From positions 1,586,087 through 1,650,086 of the forward strand of contig JAPWDM010000049.1 of assembly GCA_035578155.1 (NCBI GenBank): 64,000 nt of DNA, written 5' to 3'. The first letter of the stretch is position 1. Every line of letters begins with the position of its first letter. Shown here piece after piece: positions 48,675 through 61,030 of this stretch. A model generated the notes under the pieces. The model was not told the DNA's origin and did no database searches. It was given only the letters and a program-made list of their open reading frames with translations. This DNA comes from Brachynemurus nebulosus (taxonomy: Eukaryota; Arthropoda; Insecta; Neuroptera; Myrmeleontidae). Both the position numbers and the translations under genes were made by a program.

Positions 48675-49935
48675 CAGTCTACACGACAAGAACGGGACGA
48701 AGTCAGAGTAGGGGCGCTATCCGTTTTCGGACCCGTAGAACACGATTCTGAAAAGAAATGTCTGATATACCTGTATATATATCTTATTCCCCTACCTTTT
48801 GACATGTGTAGGGACCCCTATGGACGGAATGACGGATGGTTAGCGGGGTTGTTTCCGATGCACAACAATACTATAAAAGTGAGGTCAAATTTTGATCAAA
48901 TTTTGGATCCGACTCGACCTTTAAGTGGGAGGTAGGAGGCGACAAAACAATAAAATTTTTCCAAACCAGTTGCAAATAATATTTCAGCTTATTATCTACA
49001 AATATCCAAAATTCAGAAATTTTATATTTGGATTGGGTTAGTATAAAGAGTGTGCCTTTTGGAGGTCTTAACTTCTAACCCTTACCCTCACCATTTTTAT
49101 ATAAAAAAAAAAAGAAAAGACGATTTTTCTTGTTCTAGCAATTTTTTCAGGGTCAAAATCTCCCCAAATAAACATAGAGGGCTGAAATTTTATGTATAAG
49201 TTAATACGCAGGCACTGCTTTTTGGAGGTTTCAACTTTTAACCCTTACCCCCACGATCTTTACGCTAGATTGCTGAAATTTCTTACATGTATTGAGTTAG
49301 TATCCAGTTAGTGCCTTTTAGGGATTCCACATTACTTTACTCCCCACTTTTCCCATTTTTACAGCGGAATTCAATGGTACTGTTATATCTGTTTAAAATG
49401 ATTTATTTTCATAATAATACACATAGGCATAGTAAATATAAAACATAAAAAAAATGAACTAACTTATAATAAATGTAACAAATATTATAATTTAAAAAAT
49501 GTTATTAAAGTCAGTTTTTATTTATAAAATATGAATTTTGGATTTTTTGGAAAGAAAAAATACCTTCATAGAGGCCTTCTAGTTCACTATTTAAGTTCCT
49601 TTTTTAATATTTAAAACTAAAACACAAAGGCTATTGGCAGATAAGCATGGGTAGGAATGCCCTCGTACGAATTGTGTTGGCTTTTTTTCTGCCAATTGCT
49701 GTCGACATAAAATTTAAATTTACTTAGATTCAGCCCTTAAAAAAGCTTTTTAAGGCCCCGATCAGCCGGATATTTATCATCAGTTTTTAAAACACCAAAA
49801 TGGCAATGCGCCTCTACCCACTCAACCACATTTCGATATCTTGAAAATACCAAAGATGTAGCGGCAAATTCGACTCCAGTGATGGAGCCCCGCTGCTCAC
49901 GGTGTTTTTATTATTGTGATTAATTTGTTTCTAGG
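48675..49935 (+). repeat. Interspersed repeat, copy 1 (partner 51072-52735)
   Basis: Shared landmarks in order: GGGGCGCTATCCGTTTTCGG, ACCCGTAGAACACGA, CCTATGGA, a GGCGACAAAACAATAAAATT block, then AGAGGGCTGAAATTT-type units of about 165 bp in tandem (about three here), an AACATGGGY/ATGCCCTCGTACGAATTG block, and an end at CCCCGCTGCTCACGGTGTTTTT. The internal units carry ACCCTTACCCCCACG-type C-rich stretches on AT-rich background. No terminal inverted repeat or long frame, and the class is unknown. Confidence 0.75.
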
Positions 49936-51071
49936 TTTGTCAACTACCTATAAAGATTCTAAGATAAAATAATTTTGTAATCCAAAATGTAAAAAAACTA
50001 CATATTAAAATATAATAATTTTTATTTTGATTTTTTTTTATCCCTGTTGAAATATGCCTGTATTATATGTAGATGCACTTCCTATATTGAATAATTATGT
50101 TCATTATTCAACAGTTCCATTGCTCAATTGATTTTAGACCGATCAGAAAGCTGCATATACACATATGTGATATTGGTAATTATCATTTGTGAAGGCCGCA
50201 ATAACGACAATTCACATAAACCGTCATTTGTGAATTTAGTATACTTCAATTTTATTACACAGGACTGTATATATGAATGTACATATATGGTGAATATATT
50301 ATCATGTATAAATATATTATATGTACGTATATGTGTATATATTATGTAGGTATATTTATGTCAAGTCTAATTTCTTCAATTTTCTCTATTTGACATTCAA
50401 TGTATTTGACAGTTAAATTTCAAATTGTTTACACAGCTTTTATGCACCATTTGCATAGTGAAGCTACAGCATTTAGATACGATAATACAGGCAATGTTTT
50501 TACTATATCTTCCGCAAAAGTATAAAACAATGTACCTCTAAATATTGAACATATCCAAATATAAAAGTAGGGTAAATAAGTACGACAAAAACCAAATAAA
50601 CCGTACATAAGTCGTATATTTATAGAAACTGTTTTAGTTATAGACAAGCTGCGTAGCTCAAGTAGTGCCTTCTAGTGACATTTTTTGCCGAAACTAGCGT
50701 TTGACATTTAAAAATACTAATGTAAAAAGTTTACCAAAATGGATTTAAAAGGCGAAAAAAATAATAAAAGAATCCTCTATGACAATTAAAATGAATTATT
50801 TCAGGATTTTTATTTTACTAAAAACACTCTTTTTCAGTTTATATTATTTTAATCTACGAATGAAGATACATTTCTTCAGTTTAATATTGTCCTTTAGAAA
50901 TATTTTTTCCACAGTAGCTATTTATTTACATCAGTTTTAACAAATTAAGTGACCTACAGTTTGTGGCAATGTTTGTCTTTTTGAAACGGTTTGATTATAG
51001 CATGATTATATTATTATAAATTTCACTTTACTACTATATTTTAATTAGTCGAATTTTCTCCGAAAAATTAG
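49936..51071. other. Gene-free AT-rich stretch
   Basis: Between the two repeat copies. Frames at 50128-50349 and 50429-50647 lack domains. ATATGTACATATATG-like words near 50270-50350 are low complexity. Confidence 0.4.
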
Positions 51072-51167
51072 ACTTATACAGTCTATACGATAAGACCTGC
51101 GAGAGGCGAGAGTAGGGGCGCTATCCGTTTTCGGACCCGTAGAACACGAATATGTAGAAAAAAAATG

Positions 51168-51232
<65 letters not shown>

Positions 51233-52735
51233 CCCGCCACCTTTTAATTTGTGTAGGGCCCCCCTATGGAAGTTAAGAGATGAAATTTGGTAAATGGGGC
51301 TCATTTTCGAGGCACCTCATACTATCAAAGTGGGGTCAAATTTTGGGCAAATTTTTTTTCTGACCCGACCTTTAAGGGGGTGGTGGGGGGCGGAAAAGCA
51401 ATAAAGCTTTTCCAAACCGGTTTTAGATAATGTTTCGGTCAATTATCTACAACATATCCAAAATTCAGCTTCCTAGGATGATATGGTGGGAGTAGAGGGG
51501 GGAAAAACGATTTTCGCTGGATCTAACAGGCCCCCAGCCACCCAGAATTAACGTAGAGGGTTGAAATTTGGTGTGTTGATAAAGTTCATACCTAGGTTGT
51601 GCTTTTTGGAGGTTTTAATATTTTACTCCCACCCTCCTCATTTTTAAGCTACAATTTCATGCATTTTCGACGTTTCGAAGTTTGTACCACTCGCACAGGT
51701 CACCCGAATAAACCTAGAGGGCTGAAATTTTGTATTCGGATTGAGTTAGTATCAAGGGAGTGCCTTTTGGGGGTCTCGACTTTTAACCCCCACCCCCACC
51801 ATTTTTATACCCAATAGAACATGATTTTTCTTGTTTTTTAACAGTTTCGTTCGGGTCAAAATCTCCCCAAATAAACCTAGAGGGCTGAAATTTGGTGTAC
51901 AGGTTAAGCTAATAGCCAGACACTGTTTTTTGGAGGTTTCAACTTTTAACCCTTACCCCCACGATTTTTACGCCAATATTTCCTTAATTTTTTTGCTTGT
52001 TTTCTAACACGTCTAGAGACTCCATAAGGAAACCTAGAGGGCTGAAATTTTGTACGTGTATTCAGTTAGTATCCAGCTAGTACCTTGTAGGGAGTCCACA
52101 TCACTTTTCCCCCCACTTCTCCCATTTTTACATCGGAATTGAATGCTATTGTTAAATGTGTTTTAAAAGCATTATGTTTATTCTAAATACAAGTAGGCGA
52201 ATAGTAATTTTAAAAAATTTAAAAAAAAGTGAACTTACTTTTATGACAAATGAAATACATACATATTAAGTAATTTAAAAATGTTATTAAAGTAACTGTT
52301 TATTTATAAATTAGGAATTTTGGATTTTTAGTATTTATAAAATAGAAATTTTGGATTTTTTTGGAAAGAAAAAATATCTTTATAAAGGCCTTCCAGTTTA
52401 CTATTTAAGGTCCTTTTTTAATATTTAAAACTAAAACATAAAGGCAATTAGCGGATAAACATGGGCAGGAATGTCCTCGTACGAATTGTGTCGGTTTTTT
52501 TTCTGCTACCTGTTTTCGGCACAAAATTGAAATTTACTGAGATACAGCCCTTAAATACTTAAAACCTTTTTTTAAAGCCTCGATCAGCCGAACACTCATC
52601 ACCAGTTTTGAAACCAACAAAATGACAATTCGGTTGTAGACTTTCAATCACATTTCGCTTGTAGACATTCAATACCGAAGATGAAGGGGAAAATTCGACT
52701 ACCGTGATGGGGCCCCGCTGCTCACGGCGTTTTTT
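51072..52735 (+). repeat. Interspersed repeat, copy 2, with four internal tandem units
   Basis: Colinear with 48675-49935 but longer. A (TA)n run sits at 51173-51229 where copy 1 has only a short TATATATAT. About four AGAGGGCTGAAATTT units (51550, 51712, 51880, 52040; spacing 160-168) are present against three. Both copies end at CCCCGCTGCTCACGG and TTTTT. Difference in unit number points to slippage or unequal exchange after duplication. Confidence 0.75.
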
Positions 52736-55609
52736 TACTTCACATAGATATCCTATATATATACCGCGATCTTCAATCCTATTTATTAATTTTAAAATAT
52801 GTACCATGAATGAATGAAATATACATATCTTTCATCTACGTCAATAATAGATATGTATGTTTTATATTTTAAAATTAAAATAATTAGCAGATTAATATTA
52901 TTAAAATTGAATCTGTTAAAAGAATTCCATTTAACTAAATCATTTAAAAATGAGTTTGTAAATTTGACATTTAAGTATTGATTTAGAGTAGAAAAACTCG
53001 ATCTTAATGAACTGAAATTCAAAATACTTTTTTTTTTTTTTAAATTTACATATATATTTAATATAATAATGAACACCAATATTGACTTATTTTCCCAATA
53101 AGCGGCACAACAGTCGAATTTTAAACGTACACAACTTGTCTATAATGATTTAAAAATTGCGTTCATGCACAGTATGAACACCTCAAACATAAATAAATTT
53201 ACTCGATTATATCTAAAAACTCTGCATAGTTAGAACACTAAATATTATTTCGTGGATACAGGTATTAAATATTTCTTACAGGTATAACGATGTCAGCACA
53301 AATACAAAAAAAATTATAGCTGTTAAATACCACAGATAAACTGCAAATTTAAAATTTACGCATTTGCAACAATGAAATAGATAAAGCAAAGAAAACGGGA
53401 ATTTCTCAAATTCATAAGTGATGAGTCATACCTAAATTTACCTAAATTTAAGTGAAATGGATAATACAATTTCGTACAGTCAGGAGTAAAATGGCCTATA
53501 TGGAAATGATTTGGCAGTTCTAAACAAATGGTAAATTTTTATAAGATGGCAGTTGTGAAGATAGTCGCTGGCATAATATGTTTTCAACATATCAAAATTC
53601 TTATATACAAAATTTTAGTTAAAATTTAATTCTTTGACGAAGTGAACGGTTGCTCGAACGGGTATTACAATGTTGCGATTGTAATGAAAAAACGAATAAT
53701 TATGTGTTGTTGTTTTTTTCATAAATCTTTAGGTACTAAACCGCTGTAACGTTGCTACTTTTGGTACAGAACTGCTGCAAATTTACTAGTTTCGGCATAT
53801 ACCTACCTTACTATTTTTGGTACGAAATTACTGTGATCTTACTACTTTTGGTACAGAGCCATTGTAACTTTCTAATACTATTGGTATAAACCCGCTGTAA
53901 ACTTTTGTAGATGCAGTTATAATAGATTAATTATAAAGTTAATATAGTTTTAAAAATAGTAACAAAATTTGGATACAATTCAAATAAATTACATATTTTA
54001 AACAAATACAATAATACATATTTCTAAAAGAATTATGATTCTGGAATGTAAAACTCCTCAACAAATTTTGATTACATTAAATAAATCAGTATTGTCTTTC
54101 AAATGTCCCATTTAAGTTTTTAATTTTACAAAATCAGTCAGTCGCCTTCAGAAGCGCGATACCTAGTGCGGTACATCGTTTTCGCAGTCCTCGGACTGGC
54201 CCTGTATGTCACTAACTAGAGTAAGAGATAATTAGAGACGCATCTTTTTAGAAAATTGTATAAAAAGAGTACAACTAATAAAAATATTTCAGTCACAAAT
54301 TTTTTAAACATCTTTCAGGTTCATACTTGCATTCACATCAAGTTTCAAATTTTTTGATACTGGTAGAAGTAGCTTAACAATGCGATTATACCCACATAAA
54401 TACAAATTTGAAATAAGTCCACAAGGTTTCCAGGCTGGCTAGGTATCTATATCTCAGAAACCAACAAACAAACAATTTATAATTTGTGTCTCAAGCCTTG
54501 TTCTCGAAAAAATGTACCTTGAAATCCACGAAAAATACGTTTTATTAGTATTTGTAAGTATAGTAAATATTAACATAAATTCTAATGTGAAAATTCTAAA
54601 GTGAAATGGTTATGGAAACGGGAGTATCCAATTCAAAGTGGAACGCATACTTAACTACTATATGATAACTTTTATAGCAATAAGTTCAAACAACTGTAGA
54701 ACAACTTCCCTAAACGTAAAAAATAAATTTAATAATTGTTTTCCAATTATTAAGGGAAATGACTAAATGTTTTTTCCTTGTTTTTATATCATTTAAATTA
54801 AACAATGAATTGAAAAAGTTTGTTGCAGTAATTTTAATTAAGATTTAATTATTAAACTGACATTTTTAAGAAATCAACCGTACACTGCGCCAGCACCATT
54901 GTTACAACAACAACATATTGGACAGATGACAGAAATAAAATAGAATTCGTACCGGCTAAATGAAGAAAAAAATTAATTAAAATTATAATGTGATTTATTT
55001 CATTCACATTAAAGAAACTAAATAAAATTTCCGGAACGTATTTTAACAATATGTCAGGTGTAAATCAGTGTTGTGCTTCGTGTCCATATAAGTTTTAAAA
55101 TTTTTAAAAAATGTGAGAATGAGAAACTTAGAATACAGAGTCTTACAGAAGAAACATTAGGTAAATGTTTTAGAATTTACAGAATGGTAGGTACGATCCA
55201 TTGTTCTGAACAATTCTTTAAAGATATGATCTAATACGAAAGTTACTATTTATATATCGTGAACTGATAACCCTAACGTGGCTGGGTGATATTCAGAGCC
55301 GACGAGAGCGCATGTGGGGTAATTGCCCAGGTGCACGAGCCTAAAAAGCGAGCCGGTAGGTGCGATTGGGGGCCTGGAGGTAATGAGATGAAGTTTTGTT
55401 TTTGTACTGCAATTGTACTATGTTTGGGAGAAAATCGGGGCTAAAAAAGGGGCCCGAAGAGAATCCCCCAGATTTTTTTACTCGTTAATGCTATTTTTGT
55501 GGAATGTGTCGGCCCTAATAAGGAACAAGAAGTTGAATTAACTAGTAAATATTTTCGCTCAATTATTGTTATAATTTTCGACGTGGATCATCTTAACAAC
55601 CGTGCATCA
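52736..55609. other. Gene-free stretch with a degenerate short tandem array at 53735-53900
   Basis: At 53735-53900 four diverged units built on CTTACTACTTTTGGTACAGA and CCGCTGTAAC repeat every 38-42 bases. They resemble in style the array at 7.7-9.1 kb. A GC-richer patch at 55280-55530 (GAGCCGACGAGAGCGCATGT, GGGGCCCGAAGAGAATCCCC) may be an element end but could not be assigned. The rest shows nothing recognisable. Confidence 0.4.
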
Positions 55610-56050
55610 ATAAATTTAATTTGACTTTTGACGATGAAGCAAAAACTGAAACTGTACGCGAACTGATACTGAAAAATCGTCATGTGATTTACCGTCATAC
55701 TAAAGCGCCTTCAAGCATTATATGACAAGCATCAATGAGATATTGCAAGATTTGTTAATGTTAAAAGAAGGCTCGCGTCAGTTAGTGCAAGAGCAAAAGT
55801 TGAAAAATACAAACACGGTGCAGCAAAAACTGTATAAAACATCTGCACAGGTGGACGAATCTCTCATCTAAGCGCATGAGTTCCAAACAAAACAAGAATC
55901 TGCTGTATGAGTCTTCCAAGTCGAGCCAAATCCAACAAAGCTAAAGTTATTTACACTCGAAGCACTTCGAAGCCATTGATTGCTGTCATCAAGAAACTGG
56001 CGCCAATTTTCGTAAGAAACCACAAAAAAATGGCCGAACATGACCAACGG
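55610..56050 (+). pseudogene. mariner transposase fragment
   Basis: Translation in shifting frames gives the mariner helix-turn-helix region ('TETVRELILKNRHVIYR', 'MTSINEILQDLLMLKE'). The start of the catalytic domain follows ('KTSAQVDESLI', 'EFQTKQESAV', 'VFQVEPNPTK'). The last pieces correspond to the GDESW..Y and ETKQQSTVW..EPNPTK motifs of mariner. Several stops and frameshifts are present, the GDES motif has lost its Gly, and the second and third catalytic residues are missing. It is a dead remnant. No TIRs are seen. Confidence 0.72.
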
Positions 56051-56189
56051 ATTTCTTTGTTGATTAATTTGTTCTCTTTTATTTAAATTTTATTTATTTT
56101 TATTAAGTTTGGTTTACTTTAATAATTTCACTTATTTATTTTTATTAACTTATGATTGTCTTGTTTGAATTATTTGATTTGATTTAGTA

Positions 56190-56607
56190 ATGACTGAGAA
56201 AAACGAAGATTCAACCTAAGTTAACTTTATTAAAGAAAATTATTATTATTACAACAATTAAAATGACAATATAAAAAGATCCGAACATAACGACGAAAAG
56301 ACTATCAAAATTTATTAAAATGGCTAAAAACTGAATATAGTGAAATTATATTGAATTTATAATAATTTTTATGTTTATTTAGCAAAATTTTTTTAACAGA
56401 GATAGAATTTATTTTTATATTCAAATACAATCTATGAAATAGAAAATGTATTTTATTTTAATATGTCTAGGGAACGTCCGGTAGCTGGCTTGTGGATTAT
56501 GCTGTTTTCTGCATTTTCACATCCGGTGTGTCGTTATGTTGCGTTGATCTCACGGTGATAGGTTTTGTTGAAAATTGCAAATTTTATGTGTCGTGCATGG
56601 CATCGCA
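56190..56607 (-). repeat. 3' LTR of the errantivirus-like element (right-hand limit approximate)
   Basis: On minus the LTR starts TGCGATGCC at 56607 directly after a purine tract. It runs through TATA-like and AATAAAG (about 56226-56235) signals to roughly 56190, where CA-ending candidates occur. Because the 5' LTR is not in the window, the exact end and any target duplication cannot be confirmed. Confidence 0.6.
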
Positions 56608-56618
56608 CTCCTCCCCCA
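56608..56618 (-). promoter_or_regulatory. Polypurine tract
   Basis: On minus the sequence is GGGGGAGGAG immediately followed by TG of the LTR. A purine tract in this position primes plus-strand synthesis in LTR retroelements. It lies about 25 bp after the env stop codon. Confidence 0.75.
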
Positions 56619-56640
56619 TTAGAAAGGTTCCTGCGGGACC

Positions 56641-58519
56641 TTAGAATTTGACTGGGCGAATGGGACGGCGTCCAGATACGCATGATGCTGAAGTTTGGAT
56701 TCTTCGGTCCTTCAAAAGTACTGTTTGGCTGCTGAGCTCGAAGACCACTTCGTGATTGTACGGCTTGACTTGCTTCCTCCGGTTCTCCCCGAATAGGCAA
56801 TTGTAAAAATTAAATGTGTTGCCTCCCGATTTGGTGCATGGGCATAGGCATTTGAATAACCTTGATAGTAATGTTGCTATTACTTTGAATATTCCATATT
56901 TATAAAAGTAGTAGAGTAGTAGTACAGCTATGATTCCCGTACCAATATAACATAACCAATTGTAAATAACGTTTTCGTACTTGATTATAAATGATTTGTT
57001 TAACTGGCTTTGAAGATTTTCGTCCATCTTCTCCAATTGATGTTGAGTGTATTTAACTTCGTTAAGGTCCAGATTTGTTAATTTTACCCCGTCGACTGCG
57101 GGAATGTTTATGTAGAAGAATAGGTTTTTGATTGACATTTCGGGCTATAGCACGATGTTTTGTGTCATGAAGCGGCAGTTGTTTGGAATTTTGAGAAGTC
57201 CTATTCCATGTAGGCTTCTTTCTTCGTCTGGATACTGTGTGCAGAGTACGGTTCCCTTTGTAGGCTTTGATAAGATGAACGACCATTGATTTTAGGATAT
57301 TTGTTTCCAGACTTCGGACTGTGCGTATATGGTAGTTTTCTTGCATGACCTGGGAATGGATGCTTCTTGAAGATCGAACATTTCTAACTCGCAAATGTTG
57401 TCGGTTCTTCTTTGTAGTGTGTCGATATTTTTACAAATGTACACATCATTGACTAGTGTACACGGATCGAGCTGTTTTAAGGTAGCGAATTGTGACTTTC
57501 CTCAGCTGGATATTATGTAGGAAAAATCTATGGTAATATAGGGTACTTGTGAGGAATTTTGTAATGGTGTTGGAAATGGAAATGCTTGATATAAACTGTA
57601 TTCAGTAATTTGTGCTATTGGAACTTCTAATAAAATTACTAAAATGTTATCAGTCATAAAAGCTTTAACTTCCATTAATTTATAATAACTTTCAATAGTC
57701 TCTGTGCTAACTTCAATTGGTAATTCAAGAAAATTTGACTTAATTCATTCATAAGATTTGTAGGAGTAATTATATTGTAATCAATTATCCCATGTCTTAT
57801 TAGTGTTAGTGTCATACTATAATATTGTAATTTTATTGTTTTAAATTCAAATCATTTATTTGTTTTATTAACAATAAATGGTCTAAAAGCTCGATTTCAA
57901 GTGAATTGCGATTAATTATGCTAGAAGAATTAGATATGTATTGATTAAAAGTTTTAATATTAATATTTAATTCTTGTTCCGCGTCTTGAATAGTATTTAA
58001 TGTTTTATTTAAAGTATTCATTGTTTCTGATAGAATTTTTATTTGATCTTTCATTAATAAATGCGTTGTTTTCCTATCATTAATAATAGAATTTACTGAA
58101 TTTGTATAGAATGTTGCATCATCAGAGTCAGGTGATCCTATCAGGCATTTTAGTATTTTAGAACCTACATTTAAAAATCATCTTCGTCTAGGTACGTGAT
58201 GAACTTGAATAGTTTTGATTAAAGTTTTAATTTATTCCATTTGCTGTACTAATAATTTTTGTTGTAATTTACAAGTCCCGGCGTTGGAGTGATTACTTGG
58301 TATCATTTTGTAGAAAATATAAGATTTGTGGTAGTATTCTTGAGCCTTTTCTAAATTTTCTTCGTATGTAGTTGTATTGATGTAGTGCATTAGTGTGAAT
58401 TTTTGATTACATATTTTCGCGCCCCCTAGTTTCTTGAATAAAATTCCCGGCGAGGTGTTAATTTGTTCCACCTGTATTTCTGCCGTCGTTTGGTGTACAA
58501 GCAGTAGTATTGGTAACAA
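56641..58519 (-). pseudogene. env: Envelope (env) gene of errantivirus type, frame-broken
   Basis: Env frames follow integrase on minus. The N-terminal part (58232-58519) begins with a hydrophobic leader and 'SPGILFKKLGGAKICNQ'. A central piece (57833-58054) is helical and Asn-rich. The C-terminal part (56641-57138) has a clear membrane span 'WLCYIGTGIIAVLLLYYF' (residues 61-78) followed by a Cys/Lys-rich cytoplasmic tail. Gene order and this layout are those of insect errantivirus envelope proteins related to the baculovirus F protein family. Stops and frame changes separate the pieces (around 57140-57830 and 58055-58230), so no functional product is expected. Confidence 0.75.
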
Positions 58520-58634
58520 CGTTGATAACTCCGCTATCTGAAACGTAAGGTTTCAGGTTATTTTCGTGGAATGTTTTATTTGTATTTCTATATCTAACTT
58601 TAACTGTGTGAGTATCAGGATGGACAGATATGAT

Positions 58635-58994
58635 TTAAAATGGACCTTTGTAGCGACAGGATAATTTCTCTGGAGCGGATTGGCCTTCTTTTACTAGGAC
58701 GTATTCTCCTACTTGAAAATTTCTTACTTCTGTTTGCTTGTCGTATTGAGCTTTATTTTTGATTTTGCTTTTCTTCAAATTTTCTCTTGCAGCTAATTGT
58801 AATTTCTTGATTTTTTCTTGCACTTCTTGTGATAATTCTTGATATGTTTTTGCATTTGTGTTTCTTTCAAACGATGTTGGAATATTCGGATCGATTCCAA
58901 ATACAAGTTTGTATGGTGTTTCGTCAGTGGAGCGATTTTTGTGGGTGTTGAGTGAAAATGTAGCTAAATACAGCATTTCATCCCAGTCGTTCAT
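58635..58994 (-). pseudogene. pol: Integrase C-terminal part (errantivirus-like pol)
   Basis: Contains 'DEMLYLATFSLNTHKN', 'TPYKLVFG' and a terminal 'VGEYVLVKEG' then 'RYKGPF', the usual end of Gypsy-group integrases with its small SH3-like fold. It follows the catalytic core (58991-59464) with a frame change at about 58990. Confidence 0.8.
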
Positions 58995-59464
58995 TTCAAT
59001 GTTGATATATAATATGATCTTAAATAATTTTCAATGTACGAATGTGTTTTTTCTAGCGAACCATTTGTTTGAGGATGATATGGAGAAGTGGTCTTCTGCT
59101 TGATGTTGAATAATTTATTGACTTCCTTGATGACGGAGTTGGTAAAAACAGGATCTTGATCCGTTAGAATGGACTTCGGAAAACCAAATGTGCTTGCATA
59201 TTTCAGGAAATAGATTGCTGTTGTTTCTGCTTTTATATCCTGCAGTGGATAAACTTGAAGATGATTTGTCAGATTATCCTGGATCGTAAGGATGAACTTA
59301 TTTTGATTCCTTGTTACCGTAAGTGGGCCTATAAAATCCATTGAAATTTCATCATTGAAGTTCTTTGCTGTTGTGGTGATTACCATTGGTGCTTTTCCAA
59401 TACGAGTTGTTTTTGTTTTTTGGCATATGGGACAATTCTTGATGTATTTTTCGACGTATGTTTT
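58991..59464 (-). pseudogene. pol: Integrase catalytic core with intact D,D-35-E
   Basis: The zinc-domain Cys pair 'NCPICQKTKT' begins the piece just before 59386. The core shows Asp in 'SMDFIGPL', Asp in 'ILTDQDPVF' and Glu in 'NGSLEKTH', with 35 residues between the second and third, the canonical triad. The N-terminal HH half of the zinc domain is on the other side of the inserted LTR (59997-60330). The core is preserved, but the gene is split by the insertion. Confidence 0.85.
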
Positions 59465-59996
59465 TGTTACGTATGGGACGCCTAAATGCTGGAGTCTTAG
59501 TAGCGAAGGCTAGAACCCGAGCGGCTGGGTTCGCAGTCCTGGTTCTGAGGGAACCGTGATGGCTGTGGCGGGTGGTGAAGAAGTAAACAATTAAAACATT
59601 GAAGGATTCAAAAAAAATAATATATTAACAATTTATTAAATTTAAAGTGCTAGTTGTTGACAATATAACTAACTTACTAATCTATTCTTATTACTAGCTA
59701 CAAACGTAATTTAGCGTTAGGAAGCCTTACCCATAGTTGATCGTGCCCTTGCGAACGTCCTTCGATCAAACGGTCGTGTGACTATTTGATGATCGTACTG
59801 TCAAACAGCTGTTCATTTATAGTGAATTTTAACTCGCTGCGTTCGCTGCGTCAGCGGTTTTACAAACATACGAATCAGCGCTTGCCAATACGATGTGTTT
59901 ATGTTTATCATAAAATATGCGTTCTGCTATTATTTATTATTAACATAATAAGCAAAACACTTTACCATAACAATAATAAAACACCGGTTCGCAACA
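59465..59996. mobile_element. Solo LTR, 532 bp, inserted in the integrase
   Basis: Bounded by TTTT at 59461-59464 and 59997-60000, a 4-bp target duplication. The termini read TGTTACG and CGCAACA, the TG...CA ends of an LTR with inverted TGTT/AACA. Removing it joins the integrase zinc-domain halves so that Trp-x2-Met-Lys runs straight into Thr-Tyr-Val with the normal spacing to the Cys pair. Orientation is undetermined because AATAAA-like signals occur on both strands. The parent element is not present in the window. Confidence 0.8.
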
Positions 59997-60330
59997 TTTT
60001 CATACCTTTCCAAAAGTATTTTTGTCGAAGTTCTCTGTATATTCGGGCAATACCTGGGTGACCTCTTAATGGTGAATCATGGTATTCGCGTAGTAATTGT
60101 TGTTTTTCCGCTTCTGTTCTGACGAGGATAGTTTCCACTGTTTCTTCATTATTTGTTTCTTGATTATTTATTTCTTCGTTAACTGTTTCTTCATTGGTGA
60201 TTTCTTCATTAACAATTTCTTCATCACTTGTTTCTTTATCTATCGGTATCGTTTCGATTGCGTTATTCATACTTGAAGTGCTGGGTATTGGTTCTTTGTT
60301 AATTTGATGATTGTTAGTTTCGCTGTCCAT
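59997..60330 (-). pseudogene. pol: Integrase N-terminal zinc region and repetitive linker
   Basis: An acidic linker rich in 'NEETVNEE'-like imperfect repeats precedes 'LREYHDSPLRGHPGIARI' and 'LRQKYFWKGMK'. The two His form the HH half of the HHCC zinc domain. The CC half lies beyond the solo LTR. The linker repeats (five or so short Glu-rich units) are unusual and may be slippage products. Confidence 0.75.
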
Positions 60331-60681
60331 ATTTTCTTGTTAAATTTCGTTTAATTCTTTTTCTAATATTTCTTGTATTTCTTCCTTTGTTAAATCTTCT
60401 TCAATTGTATTACTGCTTACACCTCATTCTTTTTCTAATGCTTCTTGGATTTCCTCTTCAGTTAATAGTGAAGAAAAACCCATATTATTTATATCGATTA
60501 TTTCGATGTCGTCGTTGAAATGATATGATAGTAAATAATTTATGTATTTTTCACTCATTGTTTTATCGATATGTTTTAAATTAATAATTGTATTATTTTC
60601 AGATGTTAAGGATATTTCTTCTAGCGCCTGATATAATATTTTAAGATTTATCTTTTATTTTATGTTTTAATATTAATAAAA
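60331..60681 (-). pseudogene. pol: Decayed linker between RNase H and integrase
   Basis: Short frames contain further Glu-rich stretches coded by TTCTTC-type repeats on plus. Several stops interrupt it. No domain is recognised. It occupies the expected tether position in pol. Confidence 0.45.
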
Positions 60682-61029
60682 TTATACTTTGTTTTTATTT
60701 TTGCGAATTATTTGACCGATATTAGCATTTGTGATATCATTTTTATTAAAATTATTTAGAATAAATGTTTTTAATTCTTTTTTTATTTGAAGATCTTTTG
60801 TAATTGGTATTATTAGTGATTTAATATTATTTATGTCATTACCTCGACTAATTTTTATATTAGGGTTACATATTTTATTAAATCTTTGGAAATTTTCGGA
60901 TGACTTTTCTTTATTTAATATAGCTACTAATATTGGACCACTTAAAGTATCCGCTGTGTAGTTGGTTTTGCCTGGGGTGTATTGAATTTTATATTGATAA
61001 TTAAGTAACTTTAACCTCCAGCGTACCAA
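60682..61029 (-). pseudogene. pol: RNase H C-terminus directly joined to protease: RT core deleted
   Basis: Begins 'VRWRLKLLNYQYKIQYT' and 'PGKTNYTADTLSG', which is the end of the RNase H domain in Gypsy-group pol. Just upstream on minus (61031) the protease/linker frame ends. The whole RT and most of RNase H, normally well over 1 kb, are therefore missing at a junction near 61030. Confidence 0.8.
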
Positions 61030-61030
61030 T

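Noticed and set aside
57062..57394. 110-codon Arg/Lys-rich minus-strand frame in env
   Set aside because: It overlaps the env region in the wrong frame. The basic composition is a by-product of that frame.
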